43,129 nucleotides of DNA from UBA6168 sp964573725 (GTDB lineage: Bacteria > Bacteroidota > Bacteroidia > Chitinophagales > Saprospiraceae). The notes under the pieces were generated by a model. The model had not been told where the DNA came from. It saw only the letters and a program-made list of their open reading frames with translations, and did no database searches. Both the position numbers and the translations under genes were made by a program. Below, piece after piece: positions 8,640 to 17,150 of this stretch. The first letter of the stretch is position 1. Each line of letters begins with the position of its first letter. The stretch covers positions 1 to 43,129 of the forward strand of contig CAZNLJ010000041.1 of the NCBI GenBank assembly GCA_964573725.1. Direction: 5' to 3'.

Positions 8640-10175
8640 TTACGGTCTCCCGGCCAGCAGCGCCCCGATGCGGAGGGCATTGGCGGCGATGGTCAGGCTG
8701 GGGTTGAGGGCGGCGGAAGAGGGCATGAAACTGCCGTCCACCACGAACAGGTTGTCGATACCGCGGAAATTCCCGTCCGGATCGAGGGCGGAAGTCGTCG
8801 GGTCCGTCCCCATCCGGACGGTGCCGACGGTATGGGAAAAGGTCCGGATGGGATGGACATAAGTCGCGACCGCGCCGGCTTTCCGGAGGATGCGTTTGGC
8901 CGCTGCGGCGAGAACCGCCACGGCGGACAGGTCCCGGCCGGAATACTGGTGCCGGATGACCGGCTGCGGGAGACCGAAGGCATCGCGTTTGCCGGGATCC
9001 ACGGTCAGGGCGTTGTCGAACTGGGGTTGGTCCTCGGCGATGGCCAGCAAGCCGGTCAGCAGGTCGACGCCCTTGCTGAGCAAACGGCCCGGCCAGCCCG
9101 GGATTTCGTGCTGGACCAGTCCCCGGGGCGGGGTCGGCACCTGTTGGAGGCTGCCGATTTTCCCGGCCAGGGCCGGATGGTCCGGATGACCGAAATAATG
9201 GTCGAGGATGGCGAGCTGCTTGTGGAAGCGGCGCTCGGGATCCGCCCGGCCGGGAAAAATGCCGAACACGATCGTATTGGTATGCCGCATCAGGTAGCGG
9301 CCGACCACGGCGCCGCCCGGATTGTGGCGTTCCAGCCCGGCGGCGAGCAGGAGGTGCGGGGTGCCGAGGGCGCCGGCGGCCAGGATGACCTGCCGGGCGG
9401 AAGCGGTTCCCCGGGTGCCGGTGTTCCGGTCCTGGAAGTTCACCTTGCGGATGCGGCCCTGTTCGAGCTCGAAGCCGGTGACGACCGTATCGGCGCGGAG
9501 CGTCATGCCTTGCCGCATGAGCTCGGGCAGCACGGTAGTCGCCAGGTCGTTCTTGGCCCGGATGGCGCAGGCGAAGGTATCGCAGGTGGCACATTGGATG
9601 CAAGTCCGTTCGCCGGGGCCGTATTCGATGGCCAGCGGAAGGGGGAAAGGATGCAGGCCTTGTTCCCGGGCGGCATCCCCTACCCGCCGGGAAATACCGG
9701 CCAGGGGCGCCGGTGCCTGCGGAAAGGGATTGCGACGGGGCGGGGCGGTGGGGTCGCCCTGGTCGTCACCGGCGATGCGGAGCAATTGTTCCGCCTGGGC
9801 ATAGTAAGGCTCGAGGGTGTCATATCCGAAAGGCCATTCCGCCCCGGAAGCTCCCACGATGGATGCCGGTGGCCGGAAATCCTGTTCCCGGAACCGGAAG
9901 GAAACCCCGCCGTAGAAAACGGAAGGCCCGCCCACGCAGGCGTAGAGCCCCATGACGGGCTTGTTGCCGCCGGTCTCCACACGCAGGGCGGAGGATTTGT
10001 CATAGTGCGGCGTGAGGTCCACCGGACCCCGCAAGCCCCAATTTTCGGGGCCCCTGTGGACCCAGCCCCCCCTTTCCAGCATCAGGACCCGCCGGCCGGC
10101 GCGGACCAATTGGTGGGCCGCCATGGCGCCGCCGAAGCCGCTGCCGACAATGATGGCATCATAGGTAGTCTCCAT
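8640..10175 (-). CDS. GMC-type flavin oxidoreductase with a four-cysteine insert
   Basis: 511 residues from ATG at 10175 (METTYDAIIVGSGFGG). The N-terminal FAD-binding fold has the GxGxxG motif at residues 11-16 and the ribose-binding ERGG near residue 36. The C-terminal GMC domain carries the two active-site landmarks, the His in FSHTVGTVRMG and the Asn in SSAALNPSLTIAANAL. In the middle is a cysteine cluster, C192-x2-C195-x2-C198-x4-C203, seen in the cholesterol-oxidase-like branch and possibly a metal or Fe-S site. Such enzymes oxidise primary or secondary alcohols with FAD. It is the first gene of the minus-strand cluster, with a good -7 element at 10226-10233. The substrate is unknown; the cluster points to a polyol or sugar-like alcohol. 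No signal peptide is visible, so it is probably cytoplasmic. Confidence 0.88.
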   Translation of the reverse strand: METTYDAIIVGSGFGGAMAAHQLVRAGRRVLMLERGGWVHRGPENWGLRGPVDLTPHYDKSSALRVETGGNKPVMGLYACVGGPSVFYGGVSFRFREQDFRPPASIVGASGAEWPFGYDTLEPYYAQAEQLLRIAGDDQGDPTAPPRRNPFPQAPAPLAGISRRVGDAAREQGLHPFPLPLAIEYGPGERTCIQCATCDTFACAIRAKNDLATTVLPELMRQGMTLRADTVVTGFELEQGRIRKVNFQDRNTGTRGTASARQVILAAGALGTPHLLLAAGLERHNPGGAVVGRYLMRHTNTIVFGIFPGRADPERRFHKQLAILDHYFGHPDHPALAGKIGSLQQVPTPPRGLVQHEIPGWPGRLLSKGVDLLTGLLAIAEDQPQFDNALTVDPGKRDAFGLPQPVIRHQYSGRDLSAVAVLAAAAKRILRKAGAVATYVHPIRTFSHTVGTVRMGTDPTTSALDPDGNFRGIDNLFVVDGSFMPSSAALNPSLTIAANALRIGALLAGRP

Positions 10176-10225
10176 GTGATGGTCGGTATATGTGGGACGG
10201 CAGCCGCCATGGCCGCCGTCGGCTG

Positions 10226-10233
10226 CAAAGGTA
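10226..10233 (-). promoter_or_regulatory. Candidate Bacteroidota -7 element for the minus-strand cluster
   Basis: On the minus strand this reads TACCTTTG, a perfect TAnnTTTG, placing transcription start about 44 bp before the GMC ATG at 10175. A -33 TTTG is not evident. Confidence 0.5.
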
Positions 10234-10386
10234 ATCGGGGATCGGCGATTTGACGCCCCCCACCCGATTGTTTCGGTGCCGATCATAAAAAGGCGGGGCT
10301 GCCGGGCCATCCGGCTCCAAGCATCCCGGCGGTGCTGTCCGAAGGGCCGGGCCTTCTCCTCTATCCTCGTAATCCGGCACAACCCC

Positions 10387-10663
10387 GCGTCTTCCTCACC
10401 TCAACCCTACCGGATAATTAATTGCAAAACATTGATTTTCTGTCGTTTTTTAGTTGTCAAACTTGCAGATGTGCTGCGCCCCGGCCCAAAAAAAAATTCC
10501 AGTGCGGTCGGCGGGGTGCCCAAGCGCGCCACCGACCGCCTTGTCCCAAAGGCGGGAAGCACCAAACAGACCATTTATTCAGGAGTAGCTTACATTCCTA
10601 TTCAACCATGCGAACCTTGCGACCAAGCCGATCGATTTGGTTCTTGCGATGCGAAAGATGAGC
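10387..10663 (+). repeat. Interspersed hairpin repeat, copy A
   Basis: This 277-bp stretch matches copy B (17745-18018) almost end to end and copy C (42973-43129) over its right half. Shared landmarks in order: GCGTCTTCC, ACCTCAACCCT, AAACATTGATTTTCTGT, TTTTTTAGT, CAAACT, GATGTGC, CGCGCCCC, the GC hairpin at about 10500-10543, TGTCC-AAAGGCG, AGCTTAC, GCGAACCTTGC and CGATTTG. The hairpin keeps 17 of 20 pairs relative to B (two of them G-T), and two pairs have changed on both sides. Copy A lies between the divergent GMC and 10892 genes. Family unknown; a mobile-element remnant, a REP-like sequence or a structured RNA are all possible. Confidence 0.8.
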
Positions 10664-10891
10664 AACCAGGTGCACCGCCCGCTATCGGTGGCTGCGGAAA
10701 GCAATATCCCGCCGGACAGGCCGTGCCTGGCGGGGGAGGCATTCCCACCGGGATGAAAAGGTCGATTTCCGGGCACGGGAGCTGCCGGAACGCGAACATG
10801 CGGGTAGTACGCCATTTATGCTGTCCACCCGGATAAAAAAATTGATGATATTTGCGCTTACTGCGCGAATTGCATCACAAAAACCACAGCT

Positions 10892-11431
10892 ATGCACGCA
10901 TCATCCCCCTCCGGACTCCTGGGTGTCGGTTCCAGGGTCCGGCATCCGGCTTACGGCGACGGCGTCGTCGTCCGCCTGCACCAGGTCGCCTACGAGTGTT
11001 GTTTCCTGCTGCACGGGCTGAAAATGGTCGGCAAGGAATACGACAAATGGGAAGTCATCGATCACATTCCCGCCGAATCGGACATCACCTTCAGCGAAGC
11101 CGAAAAATCCCTGGTCCGGATCCTGCGGCAATGGTCGGGCCTCACCGAGGTGGTTCCCCTGGGCGACCGCTGGCAGGAAGGCCAACTGATCCTCCAGCCC
11201 GCCGACCCTTCCCTGAAGGCCAAGGAAGTGCCCATCGAGACTTTCTTTCACAAGATCGTCATGGTGCGGGACCGGCTCCGGGTCATGGAGCAACGCATCA
11301 ACAGCAGCAAGCTCAGCGATGCGGAAAAAGTCGACCTGCAACAGTACATCACCCGGATCTACGGGTCCCTGACGACCTTCAACGTCCTGTTCAAGCACAA
11401 GGAGGACCAGTTTGTGGGGGACAAATCCTGA
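10892..11431 (+). CDS. Conserved hypothetical with CarD/UvrD-tail-like N-terminus
   Basis: 179 residues from ATG at 10892. Residues 11-30 (VGSRVRHPAYGDGVVVRLHQ) resemble the small beta-barrel start shared by CarD-type and UvrD C-terminal (Tudor-like) domains, which bind RNA polymerase or other proteins. The rest is mixed alpha/beta, then a charged helical C-terminal half (IVMVRDRLRVMEQRINSSK) that could form a coiled coil. The beta-barrel match is short, so a role in transcription or repair is only a suggestion. The 228 bp between repeat A and the start hold a weak -7-like GATATTTG at 10847-10854 and nothing else recognised. The next gene follows after 127 bp on the same strand. Confidence 0.7.
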   Translation: MHASSPSGLLGVGSRVRHPAYGDGVVVRLHQVAYECCFLLHGLKMVGKEYDKWEVIDHIPAESDITFSEAEKSLVRILRQWSGLTEVVPLGDRWQEGQLILQPADPSLKAKEVPIETFFHKIVMVRDRLRVMEQRINSSKLSDAEKVDLQQYITRIYGSLTTFNVLFKHKEDQFVGDKS

Positions 11432-11558
11432 ACCTTCCGGGCCCTGGCCGGTTGGATAGGACAAAAGGTCGCCGCCGAGCCGGTTCCGGACCGGACGAGA
11501 AAGCTGTTCCAAGCCGGTATCCGGATCGGTACCGGCGGCCCATCAATATCCTGCCGAT

Positions 11559-12899
11559 ATGTACAAGCGAATTTCCCAATATGCCCTGTCGGGGCTGTGG
11601 CTGGCCACCTTGGCCGGCTGTTTGGTCATGCCTGAGCGATACCAGGGCCTTCCGCCCGGTACCTGGCGGGCCGTTCTCAAGCTGCAACCCGACATGGTCA
11701 GCCCCAATCCCAAGGGCAAACCGCTTCCGGACAAGCTGGACCTGCGCTACGAGGATGTCCAGCCCTACGAACTGCCCTTCACCTTCGAAGTCGTCTACGA
11801 GGATGACAGTACCTTCCACCTGGTGATACACAACGGAGAAGAGCGCTTGGAGGTCCCTGCCGCCGATATCGGCTTCGGCCGGGGGGCACATCGCGCCCGG
11901 GACACCTTGCGGATCGATTTCCCGATTTACGGCTCCCATATCCGCGCCGATTACGCCGGCCACATCATCGAAGGGGAATGGGTCGTCCATGCCCGGGAAA
12001 ACTATGCGATCCCCTTTGTCGCCGTGCACGGCAAGGACTACCGCTTCACGCCCCTTCGCCAGGCCCCTGCCGCGGATATCGGCGGCCGCTGGGCCTGCCT
12101 GTTCGACGAGGCGGGCGACCCCTTCCCGGCGATCGCCGAATTCCGGCAGGACGGCAACCGCCTCAGCGGCACCTTCCAGACCGAAACCGGGGATTTCCGC
12201 TTCCTCGAGGGTACCGTCCAGGGCGACCGCTTCCATTTGTCCTGCTTCGACGGCAGCCATGCCTTCCTGTTCGAGGGGTCAATCCAAGGGGATTCCCTCC
12301 TCCAGGGGGCCTTCTATTCCGGCAAGCACTACCAGGTCACCTGGGAAGGCCGCCGCGACGGAACCTTCCGGCTCGCCCACCCCGATTCGCTGACCCGCCT
12401 CCAACCGGGAACCGGCCGGCTGTCGTTCACCTTTCCCAATGCGGCGGGCGTACCGGTCTCCCTGCAGGATCCGGCCTATGCCGGCAAGGCCAAGGTCATC
12501 CAGCTGATGGGGACCTGGTGTCCCAACTGCCGGGACGAGTCCCTTTTCCTTGCGGAATACCTCCGCGACCACCCTACCCTCGCCGACCGGCTGGCTGTCA
12601 TCGCCCTGGCCTTCGAACGCAAGGCACCCGCCGATACGGTCGCCCGGATCCTGCAGCGGTACCGCGAACGGCTCGACCTGCCCTATGAGATCCTCCACGC
12701 CGGCCCCTCCGACAAGGCGGGTGCCGCCGCCGCCCTGCCCGCCCTGGACAGGGTGTATGCCTTCCCCACCCTGCTCTTCCTCGACCGCGACGACCGCATC
12801 ATCCGCACCCACACGGGCTTTTACGGCCCCGCCACCGGGGAATATGAATCGTTTAAAAAAGAATTTGATATATTTGTCAATTCGTTGACAGGTGGTTAG
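11559..12899 (+). CDS. Lipoprotein with C-terminal TlpA/thioredoxin-like domain
   Basis: 446 residues. The signal sequence ends in the lipobox LAGC with C21 as the acylated residue, so the mature protein is membrane-anchored and exported. Residues 25-290 are a beta-rich region typical of Bacteroidota TlpA-like proteins, with an internal repeat feel (GRWACLFDEAGDPFPAIAEF then LSGTFQTETGDF). Residues 300-446 are a thioredoxin fold with the redox motif W-C321-P-N-C324 and the cis-proline segment VYAFPTLLFLD. Family members reduce or rearrange disulfides in the periplasm, for example in cytochrome maturation or stress protection; the partner is unknown. A 7-bp hairpin (12889-12907) spans the stop codon. 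A perfect -7 element for the next gene lies within the last codons. Confidence 0.87.
   Translation: MYKRISQYALSGLWLATLAGCLVMPERYQGLPPGTWRAVLKLQPDMVSPNPKGKPLPDKLDLRYEDVQPYELPFTFEVVYEDDSTFHLVIHNGEERLEVPAADIGFGRGAHRARDTLRIDFPIYGSHIRADYAGHIIEGEWVVHARENYAIPFVAVHGKDYRFTPLRQAPAADIGGRWACLFDEAGDPFPAIAEFRQDGNRLSGTFQTETGDFRFLEGTVQGDRFHLSCFDGSHAFLFEGSIQGDSLLQGAFYSGKHYQVTWEGRRDGTFRLAHPDSLTRLQPGTGRLSFTFPNAAGVPVSLQDPAYAGKAKVIQLMGTWCPNCRDESLFLAEYLRDHPTLADRLAVIALAFERKAPADTVARILQRYRERLDLPYEILHAGPSDKAGAAAALPALDRVYAFPTLLFLDRDDRIIRTHTGFYGPATGEYESFKKEFDIFVNSLTGG
12869..12876 (+). promoter_or_regulatory. Candidate -7 element for the TIR-like/TPR/SDR gene
   Basis: TATATTTG is a perfect TAnnTTTG, inside the 3' end of the lipoprotein gene and about 86 bp before the ATG at 12962. 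No TTTG at -33. Confidence 0.4.
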
Positions 12900-12907
12900 G
12901 CCACCTG
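12889..12907 (+). terminator. Small hairpin over the lipoprotein stop codon
   Basis: CAGGTGG and CCACCTG form a 7-bp stem with a 5-base loop; the TAG stop sits in the loop. There is no T-tract, so termination strength is doubtful. Confidence 0.3.
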
Positions 12908-12961
12908 CCGGGACCCCATTCATGCGCATCCGGGAAAGGCTCCGGGAACAAACACTACACC

Positions 12962-15790
12962 ATGTCGCGAAACTACCAACTCCGCCTGCTGTATGTGGCG
13001 GAAAACCTGGATACCGCCGAGACCATCCGAACGGACCTGTCGGGCATCGGCTATGACCTCACGATGCAGGAGCTCGACTCGACCGCCCCGATGCCGCTCT
13101 CCGATTACGGCCGGTCGGCGGCGGACGGCCCGGTGCTTTTGCTCGTCACCGACAATTTCCTCAAGTCCCGGGCCGCCATGTTCGGGGCCCTCGCCGCCGT
13201 CAAGAGCTGGTCGGCCGCCGGGATCCTCTTCCCCATTGTCGCGGACGGTCACCGGCCCGGCCCGGACGGACGGATGACACCCGTGCCGACCACCTTCGAC
13301 CGGGTCAGCCAGGTGATTGCCTACATGAACCATTGGCAGGACGAATACCTGCAGCTACGCAGGGATGTCCGCCAGGAAACCCATGCCGCCGAGACCGACC
13401 GCTGGATCGACGCCGTCAAACAGGTCGCCGCCGAAACCGGGGAATTCCTGCGCTTCCTGCGGACCCTCGCCCACCATTCCTTCCCGTCCATCCGCGAGGA
13501 CAATTACCATGCGCTCCGGGGTTTTCTCGGCGACCCGCGCCCTGTGACCGTGCTGCCCCCGACCGGCTCCCACCCGGAAGCCCCCAAATCGCTCGAGGAC
13601 CTCATCCGCGAATCCTCCGAAGACCTGATTGCGGAAAACCAACCCCCGCAGCCGGACCATACCCTCCCTGTGGCAGCCGATGGGCAGCCCCAGCCTCCCG
13701 CCCCGGCCGAAGACCACGCCGAAGACCCGGAGCCGGACGACACCGAACCGGATATGCCGGACGACCTAGACGACGATACGGAGGAAGACGACCTCCTCGA
13801 TGAAATCCTCTCCGAAGTGCTGAAGGAGGAAGCGGAGGGAATAGCTGCCGGGGATGCGGTCGATTTCCGATTCATCGGGGAAGATCCCGAAAACCCGGGC
13901 ACCTTCGACCTCGACACGCTGTTCGAGGAGGACGAACCCGATGCCGACCCGGAAGGTACGGCAGACCGGAACCGGGTCGAACTGGACCTGGTCGACACCG
14001 AGGAGGCCGACCTCCTGCTGCTGCCCGACGACCATGGGAAGGCGACCGCCCACGAAATCATGGAGCACGCCCTGAGCCGCTTCGCCGCCGAGGAGCTGGA
14101 CGAGGGACTCGACTACCTCCGCACCTGCGTCGACCTCAATCCGGAAGACCTGACCCTCCAGTATTACCATGCATTTGCCTTGGCCCGTTACGGAGAGGAC
14201 TTCGACGGTGCGCGCAGCTGCCTGCGTGACATCCTCGAGAAAGAACCAGCCCACGCAGATGCCTGGTTCCTGCTCGGGGAGATGTCGCACACGGAAGGGA
14301 ACCATGCCCTGGCCCGCCGCTGCCTGGAACGGGTGGCCGCCATCATGCCCGCCTTTCCGGATGTCTTCCTCCGGCTGGGCCAGTTGGTGCAGCACCACTT
14401 CCCCGGCGAAGCTTCCGCCGCCGCCGGCTATTTCCGGCGTGCCGTGGAACAGGATCCCAAGCATGCGGAAGCCTACTACCAACTCGCCAGCCTCGAGCTG
14501 GAAGTGCTGGGGGATGTGCCGGCTGCCATCCAACACTTCCGGACGGTACTCCGCTTGGAGCCGGTCCACCCCTTCGCCAATTATGACCTCGCCCTGGTCT
14601 ACCACCGGCTCGGCGACAACCCCAAGGCCCGCGACTTCTACGAACGGGCCACCCGGATCAATCCGGAACTGCGCACCGCGGAGAACGACAAGGCATTTCT
14701 CGAGGCGGTTCCGACGGCCGGTACCGACGAAATGAGGACCCCGGACCTGAACGGCACCGCCCTGTCCGCCGCCGCCCAGGCCATCAGCCATTCCATCCGG
14801 AAGGCCCTGGAGCACGTACCCGGCAATCCCTTGCCCGCCGCCCTTGTCCCGGCTTCCGCACCAACCTCGGAGGAACCCGCCCCGGTCGCGATGACCGAAC
14901 CGGCACCGCTGGCGGCACCTCCTCCCGAAGCGGAGACCGAAACGGAAACCGCCGCTGCGGCCCCGATGCCGCGGCACCAATCCCTCCCCGGTTTCCACCT
15001 GGCCGAAAAACTCCCGGACGGAAACAAACCGGTCGTCCTGCTCACCGGTGCCACCGCCGGCATCGGACGGGCCACCGCCCTGGCCCTGGCCCGGGAAGGG
15101 TTCCCGGTGATCGCCACAGGGCGCCGACCGGAACGGCTTACCGAACTCCGGGCGGAAATCCTCGCCCATGGCGGCCGCGACATCTGCACCCTGCCGTTCG
15201 ACGTCCGCCATCCGGAAGCCGTCGGGCAATGGATCGAACGACTGCCGGAAGCCTGGCGTTCCATCGACATCCTGATCAATAATGCCGGCCTCTCCCGCGG
15301 CCTGAGCCCTATCTTCGAAGGGGACCACGACCATTGGGACACGATGATTGACACCAATGTCAAAGGACTCCTCTACATCACCCGGGCGGTGACGCCCGGT
15401 ATGGTCGCCCGCCGGCGAGGCCATGTCATCAATGTCGCCTCCACCGCCGGCAAGGAAGCCTACCCGGCCGGCAATGTGTACTGCGCCTCCAAGGCGGCGG
15501 TCGATATGTTGACCAAAGCCATGCGCCTGGACCTCTACCGGCATAATGTCCGCGTCAGCCAGATCGCGCCGGGGCATGTCGAGGAAACGGAATTCGCCCG
15601 TGTCCGCTTCGACGGCGATGCGGAACGGGCCGCCCGGACCTACGACGGCTTCCAACCGCTCAAGTCCTCCGATGTGGCGGATATCATCCTCTTCATCATC
15701 ACCCGCCCCGCCCATGTGAATGTGCAGGACCTCGTCGTGTTCGGCACCCAGCAGGCCGGCTCCAACTTCATCGACCGCTCCGGCCGGTGA
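12962..15790 (+). CDS. TIR-like / acidic linker / TPR / short-chain dehydrogenase fusion
   Basis: 942 residues in one uninterrupted frame. Residues 1-135 look TIR-like (LRLLYVAENLDTAETIRTDL, then VLLLVTDNFLKSRAAMFGAL), similar to TIR-like starts of other Bacteroidota TPR proteins; a catalytic NADase glutamate cannot be assigned. Residues 200-345 are an acidic, proline-rich linker. Residues 365-575 hold about six TPR units (for example ADAWFLLGEMSHTEGNHALARRCLERV). Residues 685-942 are a classical SDR domain: TGATAGIG for NAD(P) binding, NNAG, S827 in NVAST, and Y840-x3-K844 in YCASK, so the catalytic triad is complete. The C-terminal domain resembles YdfG-type serine or 3-hydroxy acid dehydrogenases. 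An enzyme joined to scaffold domains suggests a localised or regulated reductase; the substrate is unknown. Confidence 0.85.
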   Translation: MSRNYQLRLLYVAENLDTAETIRTDLSGIGYDLTMQELDSTAPMPLSDYGRSAADGPVLLLVTDNFLKSRAAMFGALAAVKSWSAAGILFPIVADGHRPGPDGRMTPVPTTFDRVSQVIAYMNHWQDEYLQLRRDVRQETHAAETDRWIDAVKQVAAETGEFLRFLRTLAHHSFPSIREDNYHALRGFLGDPRPVTVLPPTGSHPEAPKSLEDLIRESSEDLIAENQPPQPDHTLPVAADGQPQPPAPAEDHAEDPEPDDTEPDMPDDLDDDTEEDDLLDEILSEVLKEEAEGIAAGDAVDFRFIGEDPENPGTFDLDTLFEEDEPDADPEGTADRNRVELDLVDTEEADLLLLPDDHGKATAHEIMEHALSRFAAEELDEGLDYLRTCVDLNPEDLTLQYYHAFALARYGEDFDGARSCLRDILEKEPAHADAWFLLGEMSHTEGNHALARRCLERVAAIMPAFPDVFLRLGQLVQHHFPGEASAAAGYFRRAVEQDPKHAEAYYQLASLELEVLGDVPAAIQHFRTVLRLEPVHPFANYDLALVYHRLGDNPKARDFYERATRINPELRTAENDKAFLEAVPTAGTDEMRTPDLNGTALSAAAQAISHSIRKALEHVPGNPLPAALVPASAPTSEEPAPVAMTEPAPLAAPPPEAETETETAAAAPMPRHQSLPGFHLAEKLPDGNKPVVLLTGATAGIGRATALALAREGFPVIATGRRPERLTELRAEILAHGGRDICTLPFDVRHPEAVGQWIERLPEAWRSIDILINNAGLSRGLSPIFEGDHDHWDTMIDTNVKGLLYITRAVTPGMVARRRGHVINVASTAGKEAYPAGNVYCASKAAVDMLTKAMRLDLYRHNVRVSQIAPGHVEETEFARVRFDGDAERAARTYDGFQPLKSSDVADIILFIITRPAHVNVQDLVVFGTQQAGSNFIDRSGR

Positions 15791-15849
15791 GCACCGCATC
15801 CCCCGGAAAAAGTATCCCCGCCGCAACCGAAGGAGTGCCGGGATTGTTT

Positions 15850-15857
15850 TAACTTTG
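15850..15857 (+). promoter_or_regulatory. Candidate -7 element for pdhA
   Basis: TAACTTTG is a perfect TAnnTTTG. It lies about 228 bp upstream of the pdhA ATG at 16085, which would leave a long GC-rich leader with no gene recognised in it. Confidence 0.4.
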
Positions 15858-16084
15858 CCGGAAAACTGTTTCCTTTGCATTCGCAAATACGCAACATGCG
15901 GATGCGGTCCCGCCCCCCCGGCCGGCCGCTTCCCTGGCGGGCGAACTACACCGTAAATCCGGGTGCCCGGCGTCCACCCCAACGCCTCCGGGTCCCGTGT
16001 CGGCCCGCCCATTCCCCCGACCGGAGCCGGTCTTCCGACCGCTTCCGGCCGTTCATCCAATCCTTCACGCAAACTGACATCCAA

Positions 16085-17125
16085 ATGGTGCTCGAAAAAA
16101 CGAATCCCGGTAAGAAAGCAGGGTCCAGGAAAGGGGCCGCCGCTCACAGCCAAGACCAGTACATGCGCTGGTATGAACTCATGCTCCGCATCCGCCGCTT
16201 CGAGGAACGCGCCCTGATGGGTTACAGCCAACAGAAAATCCGCGGCTTCCTGCATGTGGCCATCGGCCAGGAAGCGGTCACCGCCGGCATCGAGTCGGCC
16301 CTCCGCCGCGAGGATGCCATCGTCACGGCCTATCGCCAGCACGGCGTCGCCATCGGCCGCGGTGTCGAAACCAAATTCTGCATGGCGGAACTCTTCGCCA
16401 AAGCCACCGGCGTGAACAAGGGGAAAGGCGGCTCCATGCACTTCTTCTCCAAGGAACACCGCTATTTCGGCGGAAACGGCATCGTCGGTGCCCAAATCCC
16501 CATCGGTACCGGTATCGCCTTCGCCGAAAAATACAAAGGGACGGACAACCTCTGCGTCACGATGTTCGGCGACGGTGCCGCCCGCCAGGGCGCCCTCCAC
16601 GAATCCTTCAACATGGCCATGACCTGGAAACTCCCGGTCCTCTACATCTGCGAAAACAACAACTACGCCATGGGCACCTCCGTGGAACGGACCAGCAATG
16701 TCCTCGACATCTACAAGCTGGGCGCCGGTTATGATATGCCGAGCGAACCGGTCGACGGCATGCGTCCGGAAAGCGTCCACGATGCCGTCTCCCGCGCCGC
16801 CGAACACATCCGCGCCGGCCATGGTCCTTATTTCCTCGAAATAAAGACCTACCGCTACAAAGGCCACTCGGTCTCCGATCCGGGCAACTACCGCACCCGC
16901 GACGAACTGAAGCAATACATGGACATCGACCCGCTCAAGGTCACGGAACAGGCCCTGCTCGACGGGAAATTCGCCACGGAAGCGGACCTCGACCGGATCC
17001 GCGAAGCCATCCGCGAGGAAATCGATGCCGCCGTGGCTTTCGCCGAGGCTTCGCCTTTACCGGATGCCGCCGGCTTGTTCGAAGACAATTACGTACAGGC
17101 GGATTATCCGTACATGCGGGATTGA
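16085..17125 (+). CDS. pdhA: Pyruvate dehydrogenase E1 component, alpha subunit
   Basis: 346 residues from ATG at 16085 (MVLEKTNPGKKAG); the frame is open upstream but lacks conserved content. With the beta subunit (not in this window) it forms E1 of the pyruvate dehydrogenase complex, which decarboxylates pyruvate with thiamine diphosphate and passes acetyl groups to lipoyl-E2. The core begins MRWYELMLRIRRFEERA, followed by GFLHVAIGQEAVTAGIE, YRQHGVAIGRG and GKGGSMHFFS. The ThDP/Mg motif is GDGAARQG (from G162) with ENNNYAMGT at its end, followed by the phosphorylation-loop-like YRYKGHSVSDPGNYR. Length and motifs are typical. The first ~25 residues are basic and probably disordered. A GC hairpin follows the stop by 6 bp, so the gene seems to be transcribed alone. 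Confidence 0.95.
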   Translation: MVLEKTNPGKKAGSRKGAAAHSQDQYMRWYELMLRIRRFEERALMGYSQQKIRGFLHVAIGQEAVTAGIESALRREDAIVTAYRQHGVAIGRGVETKFCMAELFAKATGVNKGKGGSMHFFSKEHRYFGGNGIVGAQIPIGTGIAFAEKYKGTDNLCVTMFGDGAARQGALHESFNMAMTWKLPVLYICENNNYAMGTSVERTSNVLDIYKLGAGYDMPSEPVDGMRPESVHDAVSRAAEHIRAGHGPYFLEIKTYRYKGHSVSDPGNYRTRDELKQYMDIDPLKVTEQALLDGKFATEADLDRIREAIREEIDAAVAFAEASPLPDAAGLFEDNYVQADYPYMRD

Positions 17126-17130
17126 CGGAT

Positions 17131-17150
17131 GGGACCGCAACCGCGGTCCC
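17131..17150 (+). terminator. Hairpin after pdhA
   Basis: GGGACCGC and GCGGTCCC form a perfect 8-bp stem with a 4-base AACC loop, 6 bp after the stop codon. There is no T-run downstream. Confidence 0.4.

Noticed and set aside
8488..9603. Upstream extension of the Gfo/Idh/MocA frame
   Set aside because: The extra 372 codons overlap the GMC gene in another frame and lack conserved sequence; the Rossmann fold begins just after the ATG at 8487.
10387..10663. Copy A as one unit of a CRISPR array
   Set aside because: The three copies are kilobases apart with genes between them; there is no regular spacing and no short repeat-spacer pattern or cas gene.
13766..16915. Open frame of over 1000 codons on the minus strand
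   Set aside because: It is antisense to the TIR-like/TPR/SDR gene and pdhA, which have complete catalytic motifs. The translation is low in recognisable content.
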